Notes: generated from the letters alone by a model not told the origin. A DNA stretch of 16,561 nt from Opitutia bacterium UBA957 (GCA_002293065.1 DBCN01000125.1:6908-23468); one strand, 5' to 3'. Positions 1 to 6,384 are shown, numbered from the stretch's first letter. Made by a program: numbers and translations.

Positions 1-2
1 GA

Positions 3-581
3 CGCCTGCTCAAGTGGTCCGAGGAACGCCGCTTCCCCAACCGCCTGAAGTTCGCGCTCACCCACGCCGAGTGCCTCATCAACTCCCAGCAGCCCCACGC
101 GGCGGTCATGCTCATCGAGGAACTCATCCGCCAGAGCGACCGCGAGCAATGGATGAGCGAGACCCGCATCGCCTTCGACGCGCTCCGCACGATCGGGTAC
201 TTCGCCGACGGCCAGCCGGAGATCGGGCTCATCAACCTACAGCGGCTGATGCAGAACAAGAACGTACCGCCGCAACTCCTCGTGGCTTCCGGGCGCAAGC
301 TCATCGCCGCCAAGCGCTACGTCGAGGCCAACAACATGCTCATCGCGGCCCACCTGCAGAACGAGACCAACCAGTCCATCCTCCTGCAGATCGTGCAGCT
401 CAAGTTGGCCCACCCGCAAATCGCGGGCGACCTGGAGACCTACCTCCGTCGGCTCATGGCCACCCGCAAGCCGCCGCGGGACGTCCTGGAGTCCGCGCTC
501 CGTTCCGTCGGTGCGGATACCTTCCTCTTCTCCGGCGACCGCGAGCAATTGCTCACGGACCTCGAGCAGCTGCTCAAGTAG
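3..581 (+). CDS. C-terminal part of a TPR-like helical repeat protein (5' end outside window)
   Basis: The reading frame is open from the left edge, so only about 192 C-terminal residues are present; the first in-frame ATG (position 108) is probably internal because the upstream codons read as normal protein (RLLKWSEERRFPNRL). The sequence is a run of amphipathic helices with alternating Leu/Ala and charged residues, such as the stretch around LLVASGRKLIAAKRYVEANN, which resembles tetratricopeptide-type repeats. No catalytic motif, membrane segment or signal is visible in this part. TPR-like tails often serve as protein-interaction scaffolds, but the function cannot be assigned without the N-terminal part. 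It is the only protein-coding gene here on the plus strand, and its TAG stop overlaps the end of the convergent apbE-like gene by 8 bases. The coding call is confident; the repeat family is an inference from the helical pattern. Confidence 0.75.
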   Translation, partial: RLLKWSEERRFPNRLKFALTHAECLINSQQPHAAVMLIEELIRQSDREQWMSETRIAFDALRTIGYFADGQPEIGLINLQRLMQNKNVPPQLLVASGRKLIAAKRYVEANNMLIAAHLQNETNQSILLQIVQLKLAHPQIAGDLETYLRRLMATRKPPRDVLESALRSVGADTFLFSGDREQLLTDLEQLLK

Positions 582-1506
582 CCTCGGTCGTCGGCGTCGG
601 CGTCGGCGTCGGTGCCGGGCGATCGGTGAGTTCGAAGTTCATCGCCGCTCCTAAGCACATGCCGTCGGGCAACCAAGCGCCGCGGCTGCAGCCTTGGCGG
701 ATGAGCTCCTCGGCTTCGGCCGGGGATTGGACCGCCACGGCCATCGCGATGCCGGCAGCCTCGAGGGCGCCGGAGGCCAGCGTCCGCACGGGCGCCGCCA
801 GCGAGACGCATTGGCCCGTGCGCGGGTCGACGAACTGGGTGGCCTGGCGTTCGTTGGATTTGCTCGCCATGGCGAAGCGGCAAAGGTTCAGCTCCTTGTC
901 CTTGCCGATGCCGATGCGCCAGCCGTTGGCGTCGCCGGGTGGATCCAAGGCCAACACCACCCCGCCGCCGCCCATGATGAGGGCGCGGTGGATGCCCCAA
1001 CTGTTCTCGAGCATGTCGGAGATGCGGTCGACGGCGAGTCCGCGGATGATCGCGCCGAAATCGACGATGCCACCCGACTTCACGCAAGAGAACTCCGTAC
1101 CCTCGAGCTTGAACTCCGCTCCGCGGAAATCATTGTAGGCCTTGTTCCAGTCGGCGTCGTCGGGATTGAACGACGGCGTGCCGCGGGCCTCCCAATAACG
1201 GAAGAGCGTGCCGGCGGTGACGTCGAAGGCGCCCGCGGATTCCTCCTTCAGCGCCTGCGAGAAATTCCAGAGCGACTGGAAATGGTCGCCGGCGGCCACG
1301 AGGGCTCCGTCCGGCATGCCGTTGACCCCGGCGAGCGGGCCGCTGTCGTGGCGGGCGTCGACCTGGAAGTCCAGTTCGTCGATGGCGTAGAAGATCGATT
1401 CCGCGGCCCGCTCGGCGTACGTATGATCCTCATCGGCGATGCGGATCCAGAAGCGCGTGCCCATGGCCTCATGGGAAAAATTGTGGATGACGTTGCGTTC
1501 ACTCAT
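574..1506 (-). CDS. apbE: ApbE-family FAD:protein FMN transferase homologue, divergent
   Basis: This 310-residue protein matches the ApbE fold. Visible segments are HEAMGTRF (about 12-19), FDVTAGTLFRYW (94-105), DFGAIIRGLAVDR (149-161), an MGGGG loop (178-182) and VDPRTG (226-231). ApbE enzymes attach FMN to Thr/Ser of target flavoproteins, using FAD and Mg2+. Three points are odd. There is no signal peptide or lipobox, although many ApbE proteins are exported. The usual DA-x-AT metal-binding stretch near the C-terminus is replaced by LEAAGIAMA (about 248-256). The tail is a Pro-Thr repeat. FMN-transferase activity is therefore uncertain; it could be a non-canonical or inactive relative. The ATG at 1506 is chosen because MSERNVIHNF leads directly into the conserved HEAMGT region. 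A GTG at 1539 would add 11 residues and overlap the upstream gene. It sits 22 bases after the Agl23-like gene and is probably co-transcribed with it. Confidence 0.82.
   Translation of the reverse strand: MSERNVIHNFSHEAMGTRFWIRIADEDHTYAERAAESIFYAIDELDFQVDARHDSGPLAGVNGMPDGALVAAGDHFQSLWNFSQALKEESAGAFDVTAGTLFRYWEARGTPSFNPDDADWNKAYNDFRGAEFKLEGTEFSCVKSGGIVDFGAIIRGLAVDRISDMLENSWGIHRALIMGGGGVVLALDPPGDANGWRIGIGKDKELNLCRFAMASKSNERQATQFVDPRTGQCVSLAAPVRTLASGALEAAGIAMAVAVQSPAEAEELIRQGCSRGAWLPDGMCLGAAMNFELTDRPAPTPTPTPTTEAT
589..612. repeat. Short tandem repeat, 4 x CGTCGG
   Basis: Four perfect copies of the hexamer CGTCGG lie inside the 3' end of the apbE-like gene, where they encode a Pro-Thr repeat tail. 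Gain or loss of a unit would keep the frame and only change tail length. Confidence 0.85.
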
Positions 1507-1528
1507 GGGGAAAGGGGTATCAAGGCCA

Positions 1529-2965
1529 TCACCATTCACCGAACATAAAGGGGATGTCGACCTTGTTGGTGGTATCGATCAGGACCCAGTAAGTTTCGTC
1601 CCTGCGGAGAGGGAGACTATAGACCTTGTACCCAGGAATAGCCGGCTGGCTGTCATCGTGGGCCACCAAGATGCGGACGGGGGCGCGTTCCGCCCCGTCG
1701 AACTCCCCATACCCGACTTGGAACGCCCGAAGGTAATAGGGTAAGGGCCAATAGTGACCGCCATCGATGGCGACATAAAATGGCTTCCCGGGATGGGCCC
1801 TCTGCCACCCCTCCCGGAATTTACCGAGATCATTGGCTAGCAAACCAAGCCGGGATCTGGTCGGCGTATGGTGCTCCAGTGTACCCGTGCAGGCGATCAC
1901 GAAAGCCGTCGCGGCAAACGCCGAAGATAACCAAAGGAATGCCCCACGTTGCGCCAACAGCGGCCACGCCATCGTCAGGCTCAAGCAGACCGGCAGGAAG
2001 AGCAGCCACGGGGTCTTATAGGGCAAGGCGAGGTGGAACAGGAAACAACCGACGGCGAGGGCGAGCGGGACGTCTTCGGCGGAACGCCGGCCGCCGCGTA
2101 CCAGGCGAATCCCCACCAACGCGACCAACCAGAGTCCGACGGTCCACCAATACCCGGGGTTCGTGAGCGCCAGCGTGTCTTCGTTGCCCGAGGCGACGGC
2201 GAAGGAACGCCATAACTGGTGACCCCAAGCGATCATGCCTTCCCAGTCGGTGAAGAGCACCGTCTGCAGGCTGACCCAGATCACGACGGCACCCAGCGTC
2301 GCCCAACCGACCCGACGCCACGACAGCGTCTCGCGGGCGAAGATGAGCAACGCCAGAAAGAGGATGCCAAGATAGGCCGCAGCCGTGACCTTACAGGCCA
2401 AGGACAAGCCAAAGGCCGCTCCCGAGAATAGCGCCCACCAAGCTGGGCGCTCGCCGCCCGCCGATTGCAGCCACAGCAGCACGCCCCACACGAAGCCTGC
2501 GACGAGTAACGGCTCTTGGATGAAGTAGTGACCGAAATAGCAACCGGCTGAGCCCATCAGCAAAAGGAAGGACCCCAAACAGCGCGTTGGCCAAGCGACG
2601 GCGCGCAGAAAGAACGGCGCCGCGCAGATGAGCAGGTAGAACAGGAACGGGACCAGACGCAGGTCGGCCTCGCTGGCGTCGTCGAACTTAAGACCACGCG
2701 CAGCCAACACGACCTGCGCCGCGACGGCCAAGGCCGGTCCATGGAACTTATCTTGGTTGAGGCTGTACGGCACGCCCTCGGAGGAATCCTTTGCCAAGGA
2801 CCATTGAACAGCCTCGTCCGCATGGAGACGGGGCGGCCATGTCTGGATCCCCGGCGGGCTCACGGGAGAATGCATCACCATACCACCCAACGTGACCAAG
2901 AGCATCCACCCGAGCACCCCGAGGGCGGCTAGCCCGATCAAGAGGACTTTGGCGTAACGGCCCAT
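1529..2965 (-). CDS. Agl23-like multi-pass membrane protein (TIGR03663-type, GT-C glycosyltransferase-like)
   Basis: This 478-residue integral membrane protein has about ten hydrophobic helices, beginning with a signal-anchor-like segment at 5-30. The first extracytoplasmic loop carries HADEA (48-52) and, after a short gap, KFHGPAL (73-79). That arrangement is typical of GT-C-fold, PMT-like glycosyltransferases and specifically of the TIGR03663/Agl23-like family. A YKTPWLLFLP segment in the second half fits the EKTPWL-type motif I associate with this family. The acidic DE pair would be the expected catalytic or metal-binding site if it uses a polyprenyl-phosphate sugar donor. The family has been called flippase-associated, and its exact reaction is not settled. 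It starts 3 bases after the thioesterase stop, which suggests translational coupling. The polar C-terminal domain (about 385-478) is probably extracytoplasmic. The membrane-protein call is firm and the family assignment likely. Confidence 0.8.
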   Translation of the reverse strand: MGRYAKVLLIGLAALGVLGWMLLVTLGGMVMHSPVSPPGIQTWPPRLHADEAVQWSLAKDSSEGVPYSLNQDKFHGPALAVAAQVVLAARGLKFDDASEADLRLVPFLFYLLICAAPFFLRAVAWPTRCLGSFLLLMGSAGCYFGHYFIQEPLLVAGFVWGVLLWLQSAGGERPAWWALFSGAAFGLSLACKVTAAAYLGILFLALLIFARETLSWRRVGWATLGAVVIWVSLQTVLFTDWEGMIAWGHQLWRSFAVASGNEDTLALTNPGYWWTVGLWLVALVGIRLVRGGRRSAEDVPLALAVGCFLFHLALPYKTPWLLFLPVCLSLTMAWPLLAQRGAFLWLSSAFAATAFVIACTGTLEHHTPTRSRLGLLANDLGKFREGWQRAHPGKPFYVAIDGGHYWPLPYYLRAFQVGYGEFDGAERAPVRILVAHDDSQPAIPGYKVYSLPLRRDETYWVLIDTTNKVDIPFMFGEW

Positions 2966-2968
2966 CCC

Positions 2969-3403
2969 TCAGACTTCTCCGAAGTGGCGCTGCAGGGCCT
3001 GCTTGATCTCGAGCGGCACCAAGGCGGCGGACATCGGACCCTGGCCGTCGCGCCAGGCGTAGACGGTCGTGAGCTTGCCCTTGGCCACGGCGCGTTCGCC
3101 GACGTGGGCGTCGAAGAGCCAGACGAGCTTCTTGTCGCCGATTTCGGCCGGGGTGAGCGTCATCTTCACGACGTCCTCGCGGTAGATGGGTGCAAGGTAA
3201 TCGCACTCCACTCGGACCCGCGGGAAGCCCGAGAGCTTGGCGCCATCGGCCTTCAGGAACGGGAGCTGGAGATGACGGAAGACCGCCTCCTCGGTGGCTT
3301 CGACCCAGAAGAAGATGGTCGAGAAATGCACGATGCCGGCGGCGTCGGTGTCCGAGAAATGCGCGCGGTATTCGGCCGTGTAGGTCACCATGCCCTTATG
3401 CAA
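2969..3403 (-). CDS. Acyl-CoA thioesterase, 4-hydroxybenzoyl-CoA thioesterase (hotdog) family
   Basis: This 144-residue protein is the usual length for a single hotdog-fold thioesterase of the YbgC/FadM/4HBT group. The N-terminal motif FSDTDAAGIVHFSTIFFW (about 16-33) matches the family active-site segment D-x-D-x-x-G-[IV]-V; Asp20 corresponds to the catalytic aspartate of 4-hydroxybenzoyl-CoA thioesterase. Such enzymes hydrolyse acyl-CoA thioesters in the cytoplasm, but the chain or aryl specificity cannot be read from sequence. The start chosen is TTG at 3403, because a GAGGGA ribosome-binding site lies 6 bases upstream. An ATG at 3391 is possible but has no properly spaced site. It is the first gene of a tight cluster with the Agl23-like and ApbE-like genes, so a lipid or polyprenyl-linked role is conceivable but unproven. 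Confidence 0.88.
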   Translation of the reverse strand: MHKGMVTYTAEYRAHFSDTDAAGIVHFSTIFFWVEATEEAVFRHLQLPFLKADGAKLSGFPRVRVECDYLAPIYREDVVKMTLTPAEIGDKKLVWLFDAHVGERAVAKGKLTTVYAWRDGQGPMSAALVPLEIKQALQRHFGEV

Positions 3404-3409
3404 CCAAAG

Positions 3410-3415
3410 TCCCTC
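3410..3415 (-). promoter_or_regulatory. Ribosome-binding site GAGGGA for the thioesterase TTG start
   Basis: On the minus strand GAGGGA is followed by 6 bases and then TTG at 3403. This spacing favours the TTG over the ATG four codons downstream, and it stands out because most genes in this window have no recognisable site. Confidence 0.55.
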
Positions 3416-3445
3416 GACGGTGCAACCGCCAAGGCATCACGGTGC

Positions 3446-4504
3446 CTACCGGCCAGACCGCAGCCAGCGGACGTTGATGGAGGCCCCGCCGGAGGCCTCA
3501 ACGCAGCGCTGCAGAAAGCCCTGGGGCTCCCCTTGGATGGAGAACAGGTACAACCTAGGCCCCTGCCCCCGTTGGGCCTGCTGGAAGGCCTGGAGCCACT
3601 GCTCCTGCCAACGCCCCGGCGGCAAGGTCCGGCCGACCGGGTGGTAGGAACTATCCGAGTAGACCAAGGACGGATGACCCTTGCGCTTCTCGTCGTATAC
3701 GCGGATGCCGTCTTGGAAGTCAGAGAATACGACCAACGCATCGTACTTCTCGGCCAGCAGCCGATCGATCCACGCACCCAAGGAGCCCTTCTCGCACGAC
3801 AGGCGCAGGCGGGCCAGGAGCTGCCGGCCCGCGGGCGTGAGGGCGGACTCGACCGTCTGCGAAGGAGCCTCGGTCAGCCGTGGGGCTTCACCGCGAAAGG
3901 TGCGGCCGAAGACGATGTGGTCCTCCACCGCCACGATGCGCGCCCCATCGAAGAGGAAAACATCGGCGTCCGCGTACTGCTTGCGGATCTCCGCGGTCAC
4001 CCGTTCGAGGTAAGGCTTCATCGAGCCCGAGCAGTCCAGGTAAACGGCCACGTGCTGCGCGCGGATGGTCGCGCCCATGACGGGCTTGCCGACGAAGTGC
4101 CGGGCCGGGCCGTTGGCTCCGCCGAAGCCCATCCCCTTCCCCAACCCATGGTTGAGGGACCCCAAGCCCTTGGCCCCGCCCGTGGGACCAGTCAGTGCGC
4201 CACCGACCGGTGGGAGGCTGGGTAGCGACACGCTCGCGTTGGCGTTATGCACCGCCAAGCGCTGCCGCGGCTGGAAGTTCGCCTTCGGCCGGGCCTTCAC
4301 CGCGTGCTCGGCGGAGCCTCCGGCCGTTGAACCCGCCGCCGTCACGAAGACGGAGGGACCGTCGTCGCGGGGCGGAGACGAAGGCGAACGGAACACGACC
4401 CAGCAGGCCGCCACGATCAACGCCGCGTGGAAGAGCAAGGAAGCCAAGAGGCCGCCCCAGGAAAGCGCCTGTCGACGCTCGCGAATGAAGGAGAGGTGAT
4501 CCAC
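3446..4504 (-). CDS. TonB-like anchored VWA-domain protein, paralogue 2
   Basis: This 352-residue protein has a short basic N-terminus and one membrane helix at about 16-38 with Ser22 and His26 spaced as in the TonB/ExbBD-interacting helix. A low-complexity linker with an SVSLPSLPP patch and a Gly-rich stretch (about 100-135) follows. The C-terminal VWA-like domain (about 137-350) contains the MIDAS start DCSGS (Asp157, Ser159, Ser161) and a later FSDFQDG (260-266). VWA domains bind a divalent metal and usually mediate protein-protein contacts. The N-in topology would place the VWA domain in the periplasm. It is a clear paralogue of the next gene upstream, sharing FVG[KR]PVMGA, DxSGSM and PYLERV, but it lacks that protein's Pro-rich cytoplasmic extension and Pro-rich tail. 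The start is GTG at 4504, directly preceded by GAGGGA with no spacer, so the start is uncertain. It lies 91 bases downstream of the paralogue. The specific function is unknown. Confidence 0.82.
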   Translation of the reverse strand: MDHLSFIRERRQALSWGGLLASLLFHAALIVAACWVVFRSPSSPPRDDGPSVFVTAAGSTAGGSAEHAVKARPKANFQPRQRLAVHNANASVSLPSLPPVGGALTGPTGGAKGLGSLNHGLGKGMGFGGANGPARHFVGKPVMGATIRAQHVAVYLDCSGSMKPYLERVTAEIRKQYADADVFLFDGARIVAVEDHIVFGRTFRGEAPRLTEAPSQTVESALTPAGRQLLARLRLSCEKGSLGAWIDRLLAEKYDALVVFSDFQDGIRVYDEKRKGHPSLVYSDSSYHPVGRTLPPGRWQEQWLQAFQQAQRGQGPRLYLFSIQGEPQGFLQRCVEASGGASINVRWLRSGR

Positions 4505-4595
4505 TCCCTCGACTTGGCGAAACCGCCGACAAGCGACAAGCAGACGAACCTATGGTTCATCCCCTGAAGCTTAGACCTGAGCAGCTCCTAAGGCC

Positions 4596-5939
4596 TTAAC
4601 GGGCCGGCTTGTACGCCTTGGCCGCCGGCGGCTGAGCCGCAGGATCGGTGGGCATCGCCTTATCACCCGCGGCGGCGGGATCGACGGGGTCGGGCGGCGG
4701 CTGACCACCCGTGCGAAGCCAAGTCACCATCTTGATCTGCCCGCCCGAGCCGGTGGCGCATTTCGTGAGGAGTTCCTGTGGCTCGACCTGGGTCGAGAAC
4801 AAGTAGAGACGCGGACCACGGCCATCGCGAGCATCGTTGAACGCCTTGAGCCATTCCTGCTCCCACCGCTTTTCGTCCGCCTTGCGGTTGTCGGCGCCGC
4901 GGGCGATATCGGTGCGGATGCCGTCGTAGTAAACGATGGGGTAGCCGCCGCCTTGCACATTCGCGTCGGCCTTCTCGCCCTTGATGCGGTACTGCGTCAC
5001 GCCATCCTGGAAGTCGGAGAACAAAACCAAGGCGTCGTAGCCTTTCTCCTCCTTCATGATGTCGATCCAAGCGCCGGCGGAGCCCTGCTTGAAGTTGTCG
5101 TCGTACTTCTTGAAGATGGTCTTACCCGAGCTGGTCAGCTTCTTCTGGTCGGTCTCGCGGGCGCCCGTGCCGAAGGAACGGATCGGCTGGCCCTTGAAAC
5201 GCTTGCCACCCGTGACGAAACCATCTTGGGCGTAGATGAACAGGCCGTTGTACATGTAGACGTCGGCGTCCGGGAACTGCTTGCGGATCTCCGCTTCGAC
5301 GCGCTCCAGGTAGGGCGTCATCGAGCCCGAGGAATCCATGTAGACCGCGATGCGTTGCGCGAAGATCTTGGCGCCCATGACGGGGCGACCGACGAAGTTG
5401 CGGCCGTTGCCGACGCCGACCCCCATGCCGGAACCGATGCCGCCACCCGAACCGCCACCGAAGCCCTTGGACGAACCGCCGGACATCATCCCCGAGATCA
5501 TCGAGGCGCTGCTGGAGGTCGGGAGGTCAGGAAGGGAAATCGTCGCAGTGGTGCTCTTGGAAGTGATGCGCGCGGCATTCTTGGCCAAGGCCTTCACGTT
5601 CTTCGGCTTGATCTTGGTCTCGTAATTCTTCGCCTTATCGCCCGCGGAGCCACCGCCCGCGCCGGTCGCGAAGGCATTCGGGTCTTTCTTCGAAGACTCC
5701 TTGGTGACGGAGATGATCAAGAAAGCCGCGATCAGCACCAAGATGGCGTGGATCCCGACGGAAACGATGAAACCTTCGCCACCGAAGCGGCGCCAGAATG
5801 GCAGCTTGCGGCGACCCGAGCCCAAGGTCGGATCTTCCAACGGCAACTCCTCCGCCGGAGGCAGAGGCGGAGGCATGGAGGGAGGCAAAGGCGCGTTGCT
5901 CTCCTCGGGGGGGGGAGGTGGGGGGGTATCGTCACTCAT
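4596..5939 (-). CDS. TonB-like anchored VWA-domain protein, paralogue 1
   Basis: This 447-residue protein has four parts. Residues 1-45 are a Pro-rich, acidic cytoplasmic segment. A single membrane helix (about 56-77) carries Ser60 and His64; its SVGIHAILV closely resembles the TonB helix. A Gly/Ser-rich linker runs from about 90 to 180. The VWA-like domain (about 181-410) has the MIDAS motif DSSGS (Asp202, Ser204, Ser206) and FSDFQDG (307-313), and a Pro/Ala-rich tail closes the protein. The predicted topology is N-in with the metal-binding domain in the periplasm. The S-x-x-x-H spacing suggests coupling to an ExbB/ExbD-type proton channel, although no such gene is in the window. The ATG at 5939 is supported by GGAG six bases upstream. 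The first codons contain long C runs that could slip. It is probably the first gene of the leftward cluster. Its substrate and biological role are not recognised. Confidence 0.87.
   Translation of the reverse strand: MSDDTPPPPPPEESNAPLPPSMPPPLPPAEELPLEDPTLGSGRRKLPFWRRFGGEGFIVSVGIHAILVLIAAFLIISVTKESSKKDPNAFATGAGGGSAGDKAKNYETKIKPKNVKALAKNAARITSKSTTATISLPDLPTSSSASMISGMMSGGSSKGFGGGSGGGIGSGMGVGVGNGRNFVGRPVMGAKIFAQRIAVYMDSSGSMTPYLERVEAEIRKQFPDADVYMYNGLFIYAQDGFVTGGKRFKGQPIRSFGTGARETDQKKLTSSGKTIFKKYDDNFKQGSAGAWIDIMKEEKGYDALVLFSDFQDGVTQYRIKGEKADANVQGGGYPIVYYDGIRTDIARGADNRKADEKRWEQEWLKAFNDARDGRGPRLYLFSTQVEPQELLTKCATGSGGQIKMVTWLRTGGQPPPDPVDPAAAGDKAMPTDPAAQPPAAKAYKPAR
5907..5926 (-). repeat. Paired homopolymer tracts (C9 and C7 on the coding strand)
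   Basis: Within codons 5-11 of the VWA gene the coding strand has a run of seven C and a run of nine C separated by ACCT (reverse of the plus-strand G runs at 5920-5926 and 5907-5915). They encode the Pro run. Runs of this length are prone to slipped-strand changes that would shift the frame immediately after the start. Confidence 0.8.
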
Positions 5940-5945
5940 GGCCTA

Positions 5946-5949
5946 CTCC
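5946..5949 (-). promoter_or_regulatory. Ribosome-binding site GGAG for VWA paralogue 1
   Basis: GGAG is followed by TAGGCC (6 bases) and then ATG at 5939, giving canonical spacing. It supports this start as the real one. Confidence 0.6.
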
Positions 5950-5982
5950 GAAACACTCGGACGCTAAGACCCTATCTTCAAA

Positions 5983-6051
5983 CCCTTTTTCAGGCAGACT
6001 GGCGGTCGCACCGTCTTTCCGCGAATGGCCGAAAAAAGGGCTTGCGACCGC
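5983..6051. repeat. Interleaved inverted repeats in the VWA-tRNA junction
   Basis: Two inverted-repeat pairs are interleaved. CCCTTTTT (5983-5990) pairs with AAAAAGGG (6033-6040), and GCGGTCGCA (6002-6010) pairs with TGCGACCGC (6043-6051). The order A-B-A'-B' allows either alternative hairpins or a pseudoknot in a transcript from either strand. This occupies most of the 146-base gap between the minus-strand VWA start and the plus-strand tRNA. No convincing -10/-35 pair was found there for either gene. Confidence 0.5.
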
Positions 6052-6085
6052 ACCTCTCTGCCCTTCTCCTTCGCCTCCCACTGAT

Positions 6086-6163
6086 TGCAGGGTGGAGCAG
6101 CCCGGTTAGCTCGTCAGGCTCATAACCTGAAGGTCGTAGGTTCAAATCCTACCCCTGCACCCA
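6086..6163 (+). tRNA. Initiator tRNA-fMet (anticodon CAU)
   Basis: A full cloverleaf can be drawn: acceptor TGCAGGG/CCCTGCA (6086-6092 with 6153-6159), D stem GAGC/GCTC, anticodon stem TCAGG/CCTGA with loop CTCATAA (anticodon at 6121-6123), T stem GTAGG/CCTAC with TTCAAAT loop, and an encoded CCA at 6161-6163. The A11:U24 pair in the D stem and the overall closeness to known bacterial tRNA-fMet sequences identify it as the initiator rather than elongator Met or the lysidine-modified Ile tRNA. It departs from the textbook initiator in three places. Position 1:72 is a U:A pair instead of the usual C:A mismatch. The discriminator base is C. The anticodon stem has A29:U41, so only two of the three consecutive G:C pairs remain. 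It is transcribed opposite to its neighbours. Confidence 0.95.
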
Positions 6164-6305
6164 ATTTTAAGTCGTTCTTGGTCAGTAAATTGCCAAACAG
6201 GTTTAAATACCTAGTTTTTTGTCCTTGTCAGACCAGGGACTAAATGAATGATATCTCGTATTAACTTTGTCCTACGGGGCAATGGGGTAAGTAAGATAAA
6301 GCAGT
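6164..6305. other. AT-rich non-coding trailer behind the tRNA
   Basis: About 140 bases between the tRNA and the bidirectional terminator are visibly more AT-rich than the rest of the window and contain no credible ORF. A small hairpin (GTCCTTG 6221-6227 with CAGGGAC 6234-6240, one G:T pair) follows a T6 run. No repeat of the tRNA 3' end was seen elsewhere in the window, so there is no evidence of an attachment site. It is probably the 3' trailer of the tRNA transcript, or could hold a small RNA. Confidence 0.5.
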
Positions 6306-6352
6306 AAAAAACAGCCGGCTTGCATAGGGGTATGCAAGCCGGCTCCTTTTTT
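6306..6352. terminator. Bidirectional intrinsic terminator, 14-bp perfect stem
   Basis: The arms at 6313-6326 (AGCCGGCTTGCATA) and 6331-6344 (TATGCAAGCCGGCT) are perfectly complementary around a GGGG loop. A T6 run lies to the right and an A6 run (T6 on the other strand) to the left. It can stop the plus-strand tRNA transcript and any leftward read-through from the pilus operon. Confidence 0.93.
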
Positions 6353-6384
6353 GGGGGACGCGAACGGCCACCCCCTTGCCCAAA

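Noticed and set aside
2984..4225. Plus-strand open frame of about 413 codons opposite the thioesterase and VWA paralogue 2
   Set aside because: It is a mirror of two real genes with no domain, and it spans their intergenic gap; its composition is Arg/Gly/Leu-rich low complexity.
4570..4592. Possible terminator between the two VWA genes (CTTAG/CTAAG arms)
   Set aside because: The stem is only 5 bp with a loosely pairing interior and no T tract on either strand.
6086..6163. tRNA-Ile2(CAU), the TilS substrate, considered because tilS is in the window
   Set aside because: The A11:U24 pair and overall sequence match initiator tRNA-fMet, and the body does not resemble tRNA-Ile.
6140..6305. Integration site of a mobile element at the tRNA 3' end
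   Set aside because: No second copy of the tRNA 3' end, integrase or other mobile gene is present in the window; only the composition change is suggestive.
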